From Salinicola salarius (GTDB lineage: Bacteria; Pseudomonadota; Gammaproteobacteria; Pseudomonadales; Halomonadaceae): a stretch of DNA of 64,000 nucleotides. The notes under the pieces were generated by a model that worked only from the letters and a program-made list of their open reading frames with translations, searched no databases and was not told where the DNA came from. The stretch spans positions 1-64,000 of the forward strand of contig NZ_NHOU01000013.1 in NCBI RefSeq assembly GCF_002179555.1, given 5' to 3'. The translations under genes were made by a program, and so were the position numbers. Positions 50,240 to 63,580 of the stretch are shown here, piece after piece (the stretch's first letter is position 1; each line of letters begins with the position of its first letter).

Positions 50240-50591
50240 GCAGGTGGCTCCTTGCGATGATTTTGGCTTCCGTGACGACACAACGGCCGCTTGCGCCCAC
50301 CTGAAGTTAGAAAGCATGCCGGCTCTCTTCCAGCGCATCTCGGATGGTTAACGGCTTTCAATTTGATCTGGGTTAACAATGAAGGCGGAATTCGGCCGGA
50401 TCAGGAAGTGTGTCCTTTTCAATAACGTCGCGAGGCCGTCGGATTTGCCGCCAAGGGCAGACGACCCCGGGGGGCGGCGGTGTATACTGAGGAGCCATTT
50501 CCGAACCGGTGCGGCAGCGTTTCGACGCCCGTGCCTCGAAGAACGCTCTCGGCGCCATTGGGGCGTCCTCGAGCGATGACATGAGAGCCCC

Positions 50592-50909
50592 ATGCCCGAC
50601 AAGATGGCCGACAAGGACGTTTCACAGGACGTCGACGCCTCCCAGGACGCTGACGTTGCCAAGGATTTTGCCGCGACGCTGGATCAGCTCGAGACATTGG
50701 TTGCCCAGCTCGAATCCGGCGAACTGACGCTGGAAGCGTCGTTGACCGCGTTCGAGCGCGGTATCCGTTTGACGCGGGATGCCCAGCACCGCCTCGACAG
50801 CGCCGAACTCAAGGTGCAGGCGCTGCTCGAGCAGAGCGACGGCTCGCTGCAGGCGGTTCCGTTCGATGACCCGGAGCCGTTCGACCAGGAGCCGAACCAT
50901 GAACGTTGA
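50592..50909 (+). CDS. xseB: Exodeoxyribonuclease VII small subunit
   Basis: This 105-residue protein matches XseB, with [40 protein letters not shown] and an acidic N-terminal extension of about 25 residues. XseB forms the tail of Exo VII with XseA and acts on single-stranded DNA. It overlaps ispA by 11 bp and starts the classic gammaproteobacterial unit xseB-ispA-dxs. Two in-frame starts (MPDK, MADK) are close together; the first is annotated. Confidence 0.93.
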   Translation: MPDKMADKDVSQDVDASQDADVAKDFAATLDQLETLVAQLESGELTLEASLTAFERGIRLTRDAQHRLDSAELKVQALLEQSDGSLQAVPFDDPEPFDQEPNHER

Positions 50910-51789
50910 GACGCCTAACGCCGCGGGGCTGATCGACGCCGCGCGGTCGCGCAGCGAGCATGTGCTGGCGGCATGGCTCAATCGTGCGGATGGCGCCAGC
51001 GCGTCGCTCGACGATGCCATGCGTTACAGCGTGCTGGGGACCGGCAAGCGTCTGAGACCGGTGCTGGTCTATCTGGCCGGGCGCGCGCTGGGCGCCGATG
51101 ACGAGGCGCTGGACGCGCCGGCGGCGGCGATCGAGATGATCCACGCCTATTCGCTGGTCCATGACGATCTGCCGGCCATGGACGATGACGACCTGCGCCG
51201 CGGCCGGCCGACGGTTCATCGCGCCTTCGACGAGCCGCTGGCGATCCTGGCGGGCGATGCGCTGCAGACGCTCGCCTTCGAGGCACTGGCATCCCGGCCG
51301 CATCCGCGTCTGGGCGCCTTGATCACGACGCTCGCACAGGCGGCGGGCCGTGACGGCATGGCCGCGGGGCAGGCGATCGATCTGGGCGCCGTCGGGGCGC
51401 CGATGGATCTCGCGGCGCTGCAGGCGATGCATCAGCACAAGACCGGCGCGCTAATTCGGGCCGCGGTCCGCCTGGGCGCGCTGGTGGCGGTCGACGCTTC
51501 TGACCCGCGGATCGCCGCACTAGATCATTATGCCGCCGCGATGGGCCTGGCGTTCCAGATTCACGACGATGTTCTCGACATCACCGGCGACACCCAGACG
51601 CTGGGCAAGACCTCCGGCGCCGACGCGCGCCGCGACAAACCTACCTATCCCGCCCTACTTGGCGTTGCGCAGGCGCAGCGCCGCGCCCGCGATCTGCTCG
51701 ACGAGGCGCTCGCCGCTCTCGAGCCGCTGGGCGAGGCCGGCCAGCCGCTGGCGGCGCTGGCTCGTTTCATGATCGATCGCGATCACTGA
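50899..51789 (+). CDS. ispA: Farnesyl diphosphate synthase (polyprenyl synthetase)
   Basis: This 296-residue all-helical prenyltransferase condenses IPP with DMAPP and GPP to farnesyl diphosphate. The first Asp-rich motif is [15 protein letters not shown] (about 87-101), the second is DDVLDITGD (about 221-229), with GKRLRPVL for substrate binding. The ATG at 50899 within the xseB end is chosen over an upstream frame that only duplicates xseB in another phase. It is followed after 11 bp by dxs. Confidence 0.93.
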   Translation: MNVETPNAAGLIDAARSRSEHVLAAWLNRADGASASLDDAMRYSVLGTGKRLRPVLVYLAGRALGADDEALDAPAAAIEMIHAYSLVHDDLPAMDDDDLRRGRPTVHRAFDEPLAILAGDALQTLAFEALASRPHPRLGALITTLAQAAGRDGMAAGQAIDLGAVGAPMDLAALQAMHQHKTGALIRAAVRLGALVAVDASDPRIAALDHYAAAMGLAFQIHDDVLDITGDTQTLGKTSGADARRDKPTYPALLGVAQAQRRARDLLDEALAALEPLGEAGQPLAALARFMIDRDH

Positions 51790-51800
51790 CCGGTAACGAC

Positions 51801-53801
51801 ATGTCTATGAAGCTGTTCGACGAGATTCCTACTCAGCGCCCCCTGACGCCGTTGCTCAATACGCTCGAGTCGCCGGCGGGGTTGCGCCACCTGTCACTGT
51901 CCCAGCAGCGGCAGGTCGCGGATGAGCTGCGCGCCTACCTGCTCTATAGCGTGGGCTGCAGCGGCGGCCATTTCGGTGCCGGGCTCGGCGTGGTCGAGTT
52001 GACCGTAGCGCTCCACCGCGCCCTGAATACCCCCCACGACCGCCTGCTGTGGGACGTCGGCCACCAGGCCTATCCGCACAAGATTCTCACCGGCCGGCGC
52101 GAAGCGCTGTCGAGCATCCGGCAGTACGGCGGTCTTGCCGCGTTCCCGCGGCGCGAGGAATCGCCTTACGACACCTTCGGCGTCGGCCATTCGAGCACCT
52201 CGATTTCGGCGGCGCTGGGCATGGCGCTGAGCGCCCGGACCAAGGGCGAGCAGCGCCGTGTCTGCGCGGTGATCGGCGATGGCGCGCTGACCGCCGGCAT
52301 GGCCTTCGAGGCACTGGCCCATGCGGGGCACGTCAATGCCAACCTGCTGGTCGTGCTCAACGACAACGAGATGTCGATCTCGGAAAACGTCGGCGGTATG
52401 GCGAGTTACCTGACGCGGATTCTCACCAGCAAGCCATATACCGCCATGCGCGAGAACGGCAAGCGTGTGCTGTCGCACCTGCCGGGCGCGCTGGAGTTCG
52501 CGCGGCGCACCGAAGAGCACGTCAAGGGCATGATCAGCCCGGCGACGCTGTTCGAGGAGATGGGCTTCAACTATCTCGGGCCGATCGACGGCCATGACCT
52601 GGCCGCACTGAATCAGGCGCTGGAGGCCGTGCGCGATCTCGATGGGCCGCAGTTCCTCCATGTCCGTACCCGCAAGGGGCGCGGCTTTCGGCCGGCGGAA
52701 GCCGACCCGATCGGCTTCCACGCCATCACCAAACTGGAAAAGACGCCACGCGATTCATCGTGCCCGAAGCCGCACGACGCCGAGCGGGCACCGCCTGAGG
52801 TGCCGAAGCTCGAACCGAAGCCTAAGCCGCGCACCGAAGACATTCAGCGCCCAAAGCCGCGCAAATATTGCAACGTGTTCGGCGACTGGCTGTGCGACAT
52901 GGCCGCAGCGGATTCGCGGCTGATCGGCATCACACCGGCCATGCGCGAGGGCTCCGATCTGATCCGCTTCTCGCAGGTCTATCCCGAGCGTTACTACGAT
53001 GTGGCGATTGCCGAGCAGCACGCAGTAACGCTGGCGGCGGGAATGGCCTGCGAGGCGATGAAGCCGGTGGTGGCGATCTACTCGACGTTCCTGCAGCGCG
53101 GCTACGACCAGTTGATCCACGACGTTGCCGTGCAGCATCTCGATGTCACCTTCGCCATCGATCGCGCCGGCCTCGTCGGCGAGGACGGCCCGACGCATCA
53201 CGGGGCGATGGATCTTTCGTATCTGCGTTGCGTACCGGACATGATCATTCTGGCTCCGGCGGACGAGGCGGAATGCCGGGCGATGCTCTCCACCGCCTAT
53301 CACCACGATGGCCCGGCGGCGGTGCGCTATCCGCGCGGCACCGGCCCGGGCAGCGAGATCCCGGCGGATCTCGAGGCGCGAGTGCCGATCGGCAAGGCCG
53401 AGCGGCGTCGTGAAGCGACGGCGGAACAGGGCAAGGCGCGTATTGCGCTGCTGGCATTCGGCAGCCTCAATACGCCGGCGGCCGAGGTCGCCGAGCGGCT
53501 CGACGCGACGCACCTCAACATGCGTTCGGTGAAGCCGCTGGACCGCGAGGCGATTCTGGCGGCGGCCAGGGACCACGATCTGTTGGTCACGCTCGAGGAG
53601 AATGTCGTGGCCGGTGGCGCCGGCAGTGGCGTCATCGAACTGCTGGCGGCCGAGGGCGTGCAGGTGCCGGTGCTCAATCTGGGCATTCCCGACATTTTCG
53701 TCGAACACGGCAAGCCGGCCGAACTACTGCGCGATTGCGGGCTGGATGCCGATGGCATCGAAGCGGCCATCCGTCGTCGCCTGAACATCAACAACGACTG
53801 A
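51801..53801 (+). CDS. dxs: 1-deoxy-D-xylulose-5-phosphate synthase
   Basis: The 666-residue thiamine-diphosphate enzyme makes DXP from pyruvate and glyceraldehyde 3-phosphate, the entry to the MEP isoprenoid pathway. It has the TPP motif [19 protein letters not shown] ending in [22 protein letters not shown] with catalytic His, and the transketolase central motif [16 protein letters not shown] Pro/Lys-rich linker (about 320-350) joins the two halves and is somewhat longer than usual. It overlaps nothing and completes xseB-ispA-dxs. Confidence 0.95.
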   Translation: MSMKLFDEIPTQRPLTPLLNTLESPAGLRHLSLSQQRQVADELRAYLLYSVGCSGGHFGAGLGVVELTVALHRALNTPHDRLLWDVGHQAYPHKILTGRREALSSIRQYGGLAAFPRREESPYDTFGVGHSSTSISAALGMALSARTKGEQRRVCAVIGDGALTAGMAFEALAHAGHVNANLLVVLNDNEMSISENVGGMASYLTRILTSKPYTAMRENGKRVLSHLPGALEFARRTEEHVKGMISPATLFEEMGFNYLGPIDGHDLAALNQALEAVRDLDGPQFLHVRTRKGRGFRPAEADPIGFHAITKLEKTPRDSSCPKPHDAERAPPEVPKLEPKPKPRTEDIQRPKPRKYCNVFGDWLCDMAAADSRLIGITPAMREGSDLIRFSQVYPERYYDVAIAEQHAVTLAAGMACEAMKPVVAIYSTFLQRGYDQLIHDVAVQHLDVTFAIDRAGLVGEDGPTHHGAMDLSYLRCVPDMIILAPADEAECRAMLSTAYHHDGPAAVRYPRGTGPGSEIPADLEARVPIGKAERRREATAEQGKARIALLAFGSLNTPAAEVAERLDATHLNMRSVKPLDREAILAAARDHDLLVTLEENVVAGGAGSGVIELLAAEGVQVPVLNLGIPDIFVEHGKPAELLRDCGLDADGIEAAIRRRLNINND

Positions 53802-53811
53802 TAGGATCTTC

Positions 53812-54588
53812 ATGTCAATTGCCATTCTGATCGGCGCCGTCATCGGCTATCTCTTCGGCAAGTTGCCGGGCCTTCTGATCGGCGCCGCCATCGGCTGGTG
53901 GGTCAGCCGAAAGCTGCGCAGCACGCTGCTGGGGCGCGTGGTCAATATCCAGCACCAGTTCCTGGAGTCGACCTTCGCGGTGATGGGCTGCGTGTGCAAG
54001 GTCGACGGCCACATCACCCAGGACGAGATCCGCACGGCGGAGATGCTGTTCGATCGTCTCAACCTGAGCGGGGAGATGCGCGAACGCGCCAAGGCTGCCT
54101 TCAATCGCGGCAAGTCGCCGGAGTTCGATCTCGATGCCGAGGTCGAGACGATCCGCCGCGTCACTGGCGGCCAGCGTGCGCTGCTGCAGGTATTTCTGCA
54201 GGTGCAGCTGGCAGCGATCGCCGCCGACGGCCAGATGCATCCCGCCGAACACGACATGCTGCTGCGCGTGGCGCGCGGCCTGGGCTTCTCCGAAGCCGAG
54301 ATCCAGCAGATCGAAGCGATGCTGCGCGGCGGTGCCCATCAGGGGGCGGGCGGTGCGACCAGCGGCCAGTCGCTGGAGGATGCCTATCGGGTGCTCGGTG
54401 TGTCCGAGGATGTCTCCGATGCCGAGCTCAAGCGCGCCTATCGCAGGCTGATGAGCGAAAACCACCCCGACAAGCTGGCCGGCAAGGGGTTGCCGGAGAG
54501 CATGCGCGAGATGGCCAAGGAGCGTACCAGCGAGATCAGCAATGCCTACGATCTGATCAAGAAAACGCGGGAACAGCGCGGGGGCTGA
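53812..54588 (+). CDS. djlA: DnaJ-like membrane co-chaperone DjlA
   Basis: This 258-residue protein has an N-terminal glycine-rich transmembrane helix (about 5-30: IGAVIGYLFGKLPGLLIGAAIGWWV), a TerB-like helical domain (about 45-170) and a C-terminal J domain (about 190-255) with the HPD tripeptide in SENHPDKLA. DjlA stimulates DnaK at the inner membrane and can affect capsule or stress signalling. It begins 10 bp after dxs and may be co-transcribed. Confidence 0.93.
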   Translation: MSIAILIGAVIGYLFGKLPGLLIGAAIGWWVSRKLRSTLLGRVVNIQHQFLESTFAVMGCVCKVDGHITQDEIRTAEMLFDRLNLSGEMRERAKAAFNRGKSPEFDLDAEVETIRRVTGGQRALLQVFLQVQLAAIAADGQMHPAEHDMLLRVARGLGFSEAEIQQIEAMLRGGAHQGAGGATSGQSLEDAYRVLGVSEDVSDAELKRAYRRLMSENHPDKLAGKGLPESMREMAKERTSEISNAYDLIKKTREQRGG

Positions 54589-54688
54589 AGCCGTCTTGCG
54601 CGGGCAGCGATCGCTATTGTCTCTCATCGATTAACACGCTTAGATAGAGGTTCGCCCGTCGAGACAGCCGCAACAAGGATGTGACTGC

Positions 54689-55288
54689 ATGCCAGCGAAG
54701 GCCGATCTCTACCGCACTGCCGCCCGGATGCTGGGCACGATCGACAAGAGTGGTTGGGTGCTTCGCTATCGCTACGGCGACCGGCGTCTGCTCGAGGACG
54801 TCGTGCTGCCCGCCCTGAACCGCGATCCCGGCGTCGAAACCCTGCTGCTGGTCGGCTGCGCCTGGTATACCCGGCACTATCCCCAACTGCTGCCGCGCAA
54901 ACGCGTCACGACCATGGAAATCGACCCGGCCAAGGCAGCCTTCGGCGGCGATTCGCACATCGTGGCCAACATGACCGATATTACCGAGCGCCTGCCTCCG
55001 GAGAGCCTGGATGGCGTGATCTGCAACGGCGTGCTGGGCTGGGGCCTGGACGAGCCCGATGCGGTGGAAGCCGCCTTCGCCGGCGCGGTTGTCTGTCTGA
55101 AGCCCGGCGGTCTCTTTCTGTTGGGCTGGAACGACATACCGCCGCGCAATCACTGTCCGCCGGAGTCCATCTCCGCACTCGGCAGGCTCGAAGCCGCCAA
55201 CATTCCCGGCCTGGAGATACACTCGCTGGTCGCCCTCGAACGCAACCAGCACTGCTATCAGGCGTATCGCAAGCCGGAAAAAGGCTGA
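54689..55288 (+). CDS. Class I SAM-dependent methyltransferase-like protein
   Basis: This 199-residue protein has a Rossmann methyltransferase outline: ETLLLVGCAWYTRHYP (degenerate motif I, GCAW instead of GxGxG), TTMEIDPAKAAFGG (acidic residue after strand 2), LDGVICNGVLGWGLD and the KPGGLFLLGWND motif. A methyl-transfer role is probable, but the substrate is not evident. The ATG at 54689 is about 100 bp after djlA. The AT-rich 55289-55489 stretch that follows contains no gene I can support and leads into the riboswitch. Confidence 0.7.
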   Translation: MPAKADLYRTAARMLGTIDKSGWVLRYRYGDRRLLEDVVLPALNRDPGVETLLLVGCAWYTRHYPQLLPRKRVTTMEIDPAKAAFGGDSHIVANMTDITERLPPESLDGVICNGVLGWGLDEPDAVEAAFAGAVVCLKPGGLFLLGWNDIPPRNHCPPESISALGRLEAANIPGLEIHSLVALERNQHCYQAYRKPEKG

Positions 55289-55489
55289 TCAATATGGTGC
55301 ATCGAGCGCCAATTGTGCTTTATTGGTGTGCATCGATTCCCGAGCAAGCTGTTAAGGCCAATCGAAGAGAAACTTAAATTATTGATAAGGAGTTGTTTTT
55401 TTTTGAATGGCAGGTTTTTTGAATAGGTTGGAGGGATAGAAACGATTGGGGTATCGGCAGCGCGTCTGCCAAACAACTTGGTCTTCAAT

Positions 55490-55620
55490 GGATAGCTAGG
55501 GTTCCGACTGCATCATCACTACCCCCGATGTAGTGTCTGGTCCGAGAGCTGTCGACCTGCGCCAACTGGTTCCAAAAGCCAGCGGCGAAGGTTACACGGC
55601 GGGATAAAAGCCCGGGAGGA
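55490..55620 (+). promoter_or_regulatory. Guanidine-I riboswitch (ykkC class)
   Basis: The leader carries the conserved blocks of the guanidine-I aptamer in order: CTAGGGTTCCG (55496-55506), GGTCCGAGAG (55539-55548), ACACGG (55594-55599) and GGGATAAAAGCCCGGGAG (55601-55618). Variable hairpins lie between. Guanidinium binding turns expression on in studied cases. It precedes a transporter and urea-carboxylase-type operon, the standard context in proteobacteria. The first gene starts 58 nt after the aptamer; I see no long U-tract terminator, so control may be translational. Confidence 0.93.
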
Positions 55621-55678
55621 TAAGGTGCGATACGTACCGATGCCCCCGACCGCTCCGCCAAATCATTGGAGGCTTAAC

Positions 55679-56731
55679 ATGCGCCCAAGCCGAATTCTGA
55701 CCGCTGTTCTCTCCGCCACGCTGCTGGCGACCACAGCTCCCGCGTTTGCTCAGTCCCGCGACCATTTCAGCGTCTGCTGGTCGATCTATGCCGGGTGGAT
55801 GCCTTGGTCCTATGCTGACGCGTCAGGCATTCTCGACAAGTGGGCCGACAAGTACGGTATCGATATCGACTTGGTGCAGGTCAACGACTACATCGAATCC
55901 ATCAACCAGTACACGTCGGGCAACGTAGATGGTTGCGCCATGACCAACATGGATGCGCTGACCCTGCCAGCGGCTAGCGGTGTCGATTCCACCGCCCTGA
56001 TCGTCAACGACTACTCCGACGGTAACGACGGTATCGTGCTGAAAGGCAGCGATAACCTTGCGGACATCAAGGGCCGTCAGGTCAACCTCGTTCAGTTCAG
56101 CGTTTCCCACTACTTCCTGGCCCGGGCGCTAGAGACCGTCGGCTTGACCGAGCGGGACGTCGAGACAGTCAACACCTCGGATGCCGACATGGTCGCGATC
56201 TATCCGGACGACCAGACTCAGGCCATCGTGACCTGGAATCCCCAGCTCAGCGCAATTGCCGATATGGACGACGCCAACGTGGTGTTCACCTCGCACCAGT
56301 TGCCTGCCGAAATTCTCGACATGATGGTGGTCAACACCGACACCCTGGCCGACAACCCCGACTTCGGGCGTGCCTTGGTCGGTGCCTGGTACGAGGTCAT
56401 GGATAAGGTTGCTGCCGGTGACGAAGACGCGCTCGGTCAGATGGCTGAAGCCGCAGGAACCGATCTCCGAGGGTACAAGAATCAGTTGGCCGCAACCCAT
56501 CTCTATACCGATCCAGCCGAGGCGGCCAGCCTGATGCAAGGCCAAGGGCTTCTGACCACCATGCAGCGCGTGGCGGAATTCAGCTACCAGCACGGCCTGC
56601 TGGGCGAGATGGCGCCGAACGCTAGCTTCATCGGCATCGAGACGCCGCAGGGTGTCTATGGAGACGAAAGCAATATCCGGCTGCGCTTCGACCCGACCTA
56701 CACCCAGGACTACATCGCTTCACAACCGTAA
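55679..56731 (+). CDS. ABC transporter periplasmic substrate-binding protein (guanidine/urea-carboxylase operon)
   Basis: The 350-residue protein has a Sec signal peptide (about 1-24, cleavage after PAFA) and an SsuA/TauA/NMT1-like two-lobe fold (VCWSIYAGWMPWSYAD, VDGCAMTNMDAL, VNLVQFSVSHYFLARAL). Members of this group linked to urea carboxylase were long listed as putative urea or taurine-type binders; the riboswitch argues for guanidine or a guanidine-generating compound. GGAGG six bases before the ATG at 55679 sets the start. First gene of the operon. Confidence 0.88.
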   Translation: MRPSRILTAVLSATLLATTAPAFAQSRDHFSVCWSIYAGWMPWSYADASGILDKWADKYGIDIDLVQVNDYIESINQYTSGNVDGCAMTNMDALTLPAASGVDSTALIVNDYSDGNDGIVLKGSDNLADIKGRQVNLVQFSVSHYFLARALETVGLTERDVETVNTSDADMVAIYPDDQTQAIVTWNPQLSAIADMDDANVVFTSHQLPAEILDMMVVNTDTLADNPDFGRALVGAWYEVMDKVAAGDEDALGQMAEAAGTDLRGYKNQLAATHLYTDPAEAASLMQGQGLLTTMQRVAEFSYQHGLLGEMAPNASFIGIETPQGVYGDESNIRLRFDPTYTQDYIASQP

Positions 56732-56804
56732 CTCACCGTCAGGCCGCCGGGCCCGCTCGCAGAGGCGAGCCCGGGGCGCACGCCCAACTCACGACGGAGA
56801 ATGC

Positions 56805-57632
56805 ATGAAGCGACTCATCAACTACACCCCCTCTCGCGGAAGCCGCTGGCTGATCGGTCTGGTACCTTTCGGGATCATCGCGCTGGCTTACCTGGTGCTG
56901 TCCAATGCGAGACTGGCGGGAAATCCCAACGATCGCCTGCTGCCGTCGCCGGCGACGATGGTCGAGACTTTCACCCAACTGGCGACGCAGGCCAGCGTGC
57001 GCACCGGGACCATCCCGCTATGGGACGACACCTTTGCCAGCCTCGAGCGGCTTGGCCTTGGTATCGCCATCAGCGCACTGATCGGTCTGGTCGTGGGCGT
57101 GCTGAACGGCGGTCTACCGCTGATGCGGGCCAAGTTGTCGCCATTGGTCACGGTCGTCTCGCTGATCCCACCCATGGCGATCCTGCCGGTGCTGTTTATC
57201 GCCTTCGGCACCGGAGAGATGGCCAAGGTGGCGCTGATCGTCATCGGCGTGGCGCCGTTTCTGGTTCGCGATCTCCAGAGCCATGCGATGCGCCTGCCGG
57301 ATGAGCAGCTGATCAAGGCGCAGACGCTCGGCGCCAGCTCCTGGCAGGTTTTGCTGCGGGTGCTGTTGCCGCAACTGATGCCGCGGCTCATGGCCTCGAC
57401 TCGGCTGGCGCTCGGCAGTGCTTGGCTGTTCCTGATTGCCGCCGAGGCGATCGCGGCGCAGGAAGGTCTCGGCTACCGCATATTCCTCGTGCGTCGCTAT
57501 CTGGCGATGGACGTGATTCTGCCCTACGTGGTCTGGATCACGCTGCTGGCCTTCGTGATCGATCGGGTGCTGGCGCTGACCTCGCAGCGACTCTTCCCCT
57601 GGTTCCATGCCGAAGAAGGGGGCAAGTCATGA
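56805..57632 (+). CDS. ABC transporter permease (guanidine/urea-carboxylase operon)
   Basis: The 275-residue inner-membrane protein has about six transmembrane segments and the BPD-transporter EAA loop (DEQLIKAQTLGASSWQVLLRVLLPQLMP), the docking site for the ATPase. Start at ATG 56805 with GGAG upstream; an overlapping ATG at 56801 is in another frame. Its TGA overlaps the ATPase ATG. It forms the channel of the importer with the binding protein upstream. Confidence 0.9.
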   Translation: MKRLINYTPSRGSRWLIGLVPFGIIALAYLVLSNARLAGNPNDRLLPSPATMVETFTQLATQASVRTGTIPLWDDTFASLERLGLGIAISALIGLVVGVLNGGLPLMRAKLSPLVTVVSLIPPMAILPVLFIAFGTGEMAKVALIVIGVAPFLVRDLQSHAMRLPDEQLIKAQTLGASSWQVLLRVLLPQLMPRLMASTRLALGSAWLFLIAAEAIAAQEGLGYRIFLVRRYLAMDVILPYVVWITLLAFVIDRVLALTSQRLFPWFHAEEGGKS

Positions 57633-58432
57633 GCCTGCTCGAAGCAAGGCATCTGGAGAAGCGCTACGGCGATCAGATCGTGCTGGAACGCATCGGTTTT
57701 CGTGTCGAGACCGGGGAGTTCGTGACCCTGGTCGGCGCTTCCGGCTGTGGCAAGACGACCTTCCTCAAGCTACTGCTGGGCACCGAGCGGATCTCGCGTG
57801 GCGCGCTGACGCTTGACGACCGTCCGCTGCCGGACGAGCCGGGGCCGGATCGCGGCGTGGTGTTCCAGAGATACTCGGTCTTCCCGCACCTGACCGTGCT
57901 CTGTAACGTGATGATGGCCGAGGAACTGGCCGGTTCGCGCTGGCTCGGCAAGCTGTTCGGCGCCGCGCGTCGCCGGGCCGTCGAGACCGCCAGGGCGCGT
58001 CTCGAGGAGGTCGGTCTCGCCCACGCCCTGCACAAGTATCCCCACGAACTTTCCGGCGGCATGCAGCAGCGTCTCGCCATCGCGCAGGCGCTGATGATGA
58101 GGCCGAGGATTCTGCTGCTCGACGAGCCCTTCGGCGCGCTCGATCCCGGCATTCGCCAGGACATGCACGCACTGATCACCCGGCTGTGGCGGGAGCAGCA
58201 GCTGACCATCTTCATGATTACCCACGACGTCAAGGAAGCCTTCGCCCTCGGCACGCGGCTGTGGGTGTTCGACAAGATCCGCCACGATCCGCAGGCCCCC
58301 GAGGCCTATGGCGCCACCATCACCTACGACCTGGCCATCGGCGAGAACCGCCGCCCACCGGAAGACCTTGGCAGGACCGTCGACGCGATGAACGAAGGAT
58401 GGACACAGACATTTCAGGAGACGCCGATATGA
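57629..58432 (+). CDS. ABC transporter ATP-binding protein (guanidine/urea-carboxylase operon)
   Basis: This 267-residue ATPase has Walker A GASGCGKTT (about 37-45), a Q-loop (VVFQRYSVFPHLTV), signature LSGGMQQRLAIAQAL, Walker B ILLLDEPFGALDP and the switch His in MITHDVKEA. It is of the nitrate/sulfonate/taurine importer type. The C-terminal 30 residues after the core are an extra tail of the kind seen in urea-carboxylase operons. ATGA overlaps on both sides show tight coupling. Confidence 0.92.
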   Translation: MSLLEARHLEKRYGDQIVLERIGFRVETGEFVTLVGASGCGKTTFLKLLLGTERISRGALTLDDRPLPDEPGPDRGVVFQRYSVFPHLTVLCNVMMAEELAGSRWLGKLFGAARRRAVETARARLEEVGLAHALHKYPHELSGGMQQRLAIAQALMMRPRILLLDEPFGALDPGIRQDMHALITRLWREQQLTIFMITHDVKEAFALGTRLWVFDKIRHDPQAPEAYGATITYDLAIGENRRPPEDLGRTVDAMNEGWTQTFQETPI

Positions 58433-59184
58433 CAAACTCGCTGAGCGCGCGGGACGACGCGCCCGACGCCTATACCACTCACCTCCCCGGCGGCCAGCAC
58501 TGGTCGCTGCGCCTGCGCCGCGGTACCACGCTGTCGCTGACCGCGCGTGAGGCCGACACCAACGTCGGGCTGCTCTGCTACAACCCGGAGAATCTGCTCG
58601 AACGGTTGAACCTGCCGGATACCCTCAAGTGTCAGCACACCTTCAAGCTGACTCGGGGGAACTGCCTCTACTCCGACATGGGGCGAGTCTTCGCCTCGAT
58701 CGTCGAGGACGATCTCGGCTGGCACGACAGCGTCGGCGGCAACCTCAACCGGGCGCACATGATCACCAAAGGCTGGCAGCCGGTGAGTTTCCAGCAGGCG
58801 CTCAACGACAGGACCCAGACTGGCCACGACAGCTTCCTGGTCGAGCTGGCCAAGTACGGATTGGGGCGACGCGACATGGCCGCCAACCTCAATCTCTTCA
58901 GCAAGGTAGAGAGCGACGAGGCGGGGCGCCTGCGCTACGTGCCTGGCCACTGTCAGCCGGGGCAGCGTGTGATGCTGCGTTTCGACATGGACACGCTGGT
59001 GCTGCTGCACACCTGCCCTCATCCGCTGGATCCGAGCGCGTGCTATCCGCACCGCGGCGTCGATATTGCCCTCGGCACTGCCCCGGCGCCGGATGAGGAG
59101 GATATCTGCTGGCGCGCCTGCCCGGAAAACGCCCGCGGCTTCGCCAACAACCGTCTTTATCACCTCGGCCTGCAGGGAGCCTGA
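58429..59184 (+). CDS. DUF1989 protein, urea carboxylase-associated protein 2 (probable carboxyguanidine deiminase subunit)
   Basis: The 251-residue DUF1989 protein has [25 protein letters not shown] and a cysteine-rich metal site ([31 protein letters not shown]). DUF1989 pairs next to urea carboxylase have been reported as the two subunits of carboxyguanidine deiminase (CgdAB), which turns carboxyguanidine into allophanate plus ammonia. I do not assign A or B. CAGGAG precedes the ATG, which overlaps the ATPase stop. Confidence 0.85.
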   Translation: MTNSLSARDDAPDAYTTHLPGGQHWSLRLRRGTTLSLTAREADTNVGLLCYNPENLLERLNLPDTLKCQHTFKLTRGNCLYSDMGRVFASIVEDDLGWHDSVGGNLNRAHMITKGWQPVSFQQALNDRTQTGHDSFLVELAKYGLGRRDMAANLNLFSKVESDEAGRLRYVPGHCQPGQRVMLRFDMDTLVLLHTCPHPLDPSACYPHRGVDIALGTAPAPDEEDICWRACPENARGFANNRLYHLGLQGA

Positions 59185-59185
59185 C

Positions 59186-59866
59186 ATGCGTCTGACTGAG
59201 ACCACGAGTACGACCACGACGATCACGCCGCTGCTGGAAAGCCCCTTGCGCGTGGAGAATGCCGCCATCCGTCATCTCATCGAGGCTGGCGACCACTACA
59301 TCGGCATTGTCCGCGCCGGCCAGACGCTGCGGCTGGTCGATGTCGAGGGCAACGAGGCGGCGGACACGCTGTTCTTCAATGCCCACGATACGGCGGAGCG
59401 CTACAGCGCCATGGATACCGTACGCGAGCAGGGCCAAGTCTATCTCGGCACAGGCTCCCGGCTGCTCTCCGGCGAGGGCAACCTGATGCTGACGATCACC
59501 GCCGACACCTGCGGTCGCCACGATACCTTGGGTGGTGCCTGCGCCAGCGAGAGCAACACTGTGCGCTACGATCTCGAGAAACGCCACATGCACTCCTGCC
59601 GAGACAACTGGATGCAGGCCATTGCCAACTATCCAGAATTCGGCCTGACCAAGCGTGACATCACTCACAACATTAACTTCTTCATGAATGTTCCGGTGAC
59701 GCCGGAAGGGGGGCTGTCGTTTGCCGACGGGCTTTCCGGACCGGGCAAGTACGTGGAAATGGAAGCTGCCATGGACGTAGTGGTGCTGATTTCCAACTGC
59801 CCACAGCTCAACAACCCTTGCAGCGGCTTTAATCCGACGCCGCTGGAAGTGCTGGTTTGGGACTGA
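59186..59866 (+). CDS. DUF1989 protein, urea carboxylase-associated protein 1 (probable carboxyguanidine deiminase subunit)
   Basis: The 226-residue second DUF1989 protein is related to the one upstream. It has [25 protein letters not shown], a putative metal site around [26 protein letters not shown], and [19 protein letters not shown] at the C-terminus. Length and motif spacing fit the smaller partner of the deiminase pair. It starts one base after the upstream stop; a 105-bp gap follows before the carboxylase. Confidence 0.85.
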   Translation: MRLTETTSTTTTITPLLESPLRVENAAIRHLIEAGDHYIGIVRAGQTLRLVDVEGNEAADTLFFNAHDTAERYSAMDTVREQGQVYLGTGSRLLSGEGNLMLTITADTCGRHDTLGGACASESNTVRYDLEKRHMHSCRDNWMQAIANYPEFGLTKRDITHNINFFMNVPVTPEGGLSFADGLSGPGKYVEMEAAMDVVVLISNCPQLNNPCSGFNPTPLEVLVWD

Positions 59867-59971
59867 ATCTCATCTCTGGTGTTTTTTCAGATAACGTCCA
59901 GGTGACGCGAGGACGACCTCGCGAACATCTAAAGTAGGCGGGACGACCCGCCCCCGGTCGAGCAGATCCTC

Positions 59972-63576
<3,605 letters not shown>

Positions 63577-63580
<4 letters not shown>

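Noticed and set aside
55400-55425. Sigma-54-like promoter (TGGCAGGTTTTTTGAA) before the guanidine riboswitch
   Set aside because: The -24 GG is present, but the -12 element reads TTGA, lacking the invariant GC. Too weak to list, although nitrogen control would make sense.
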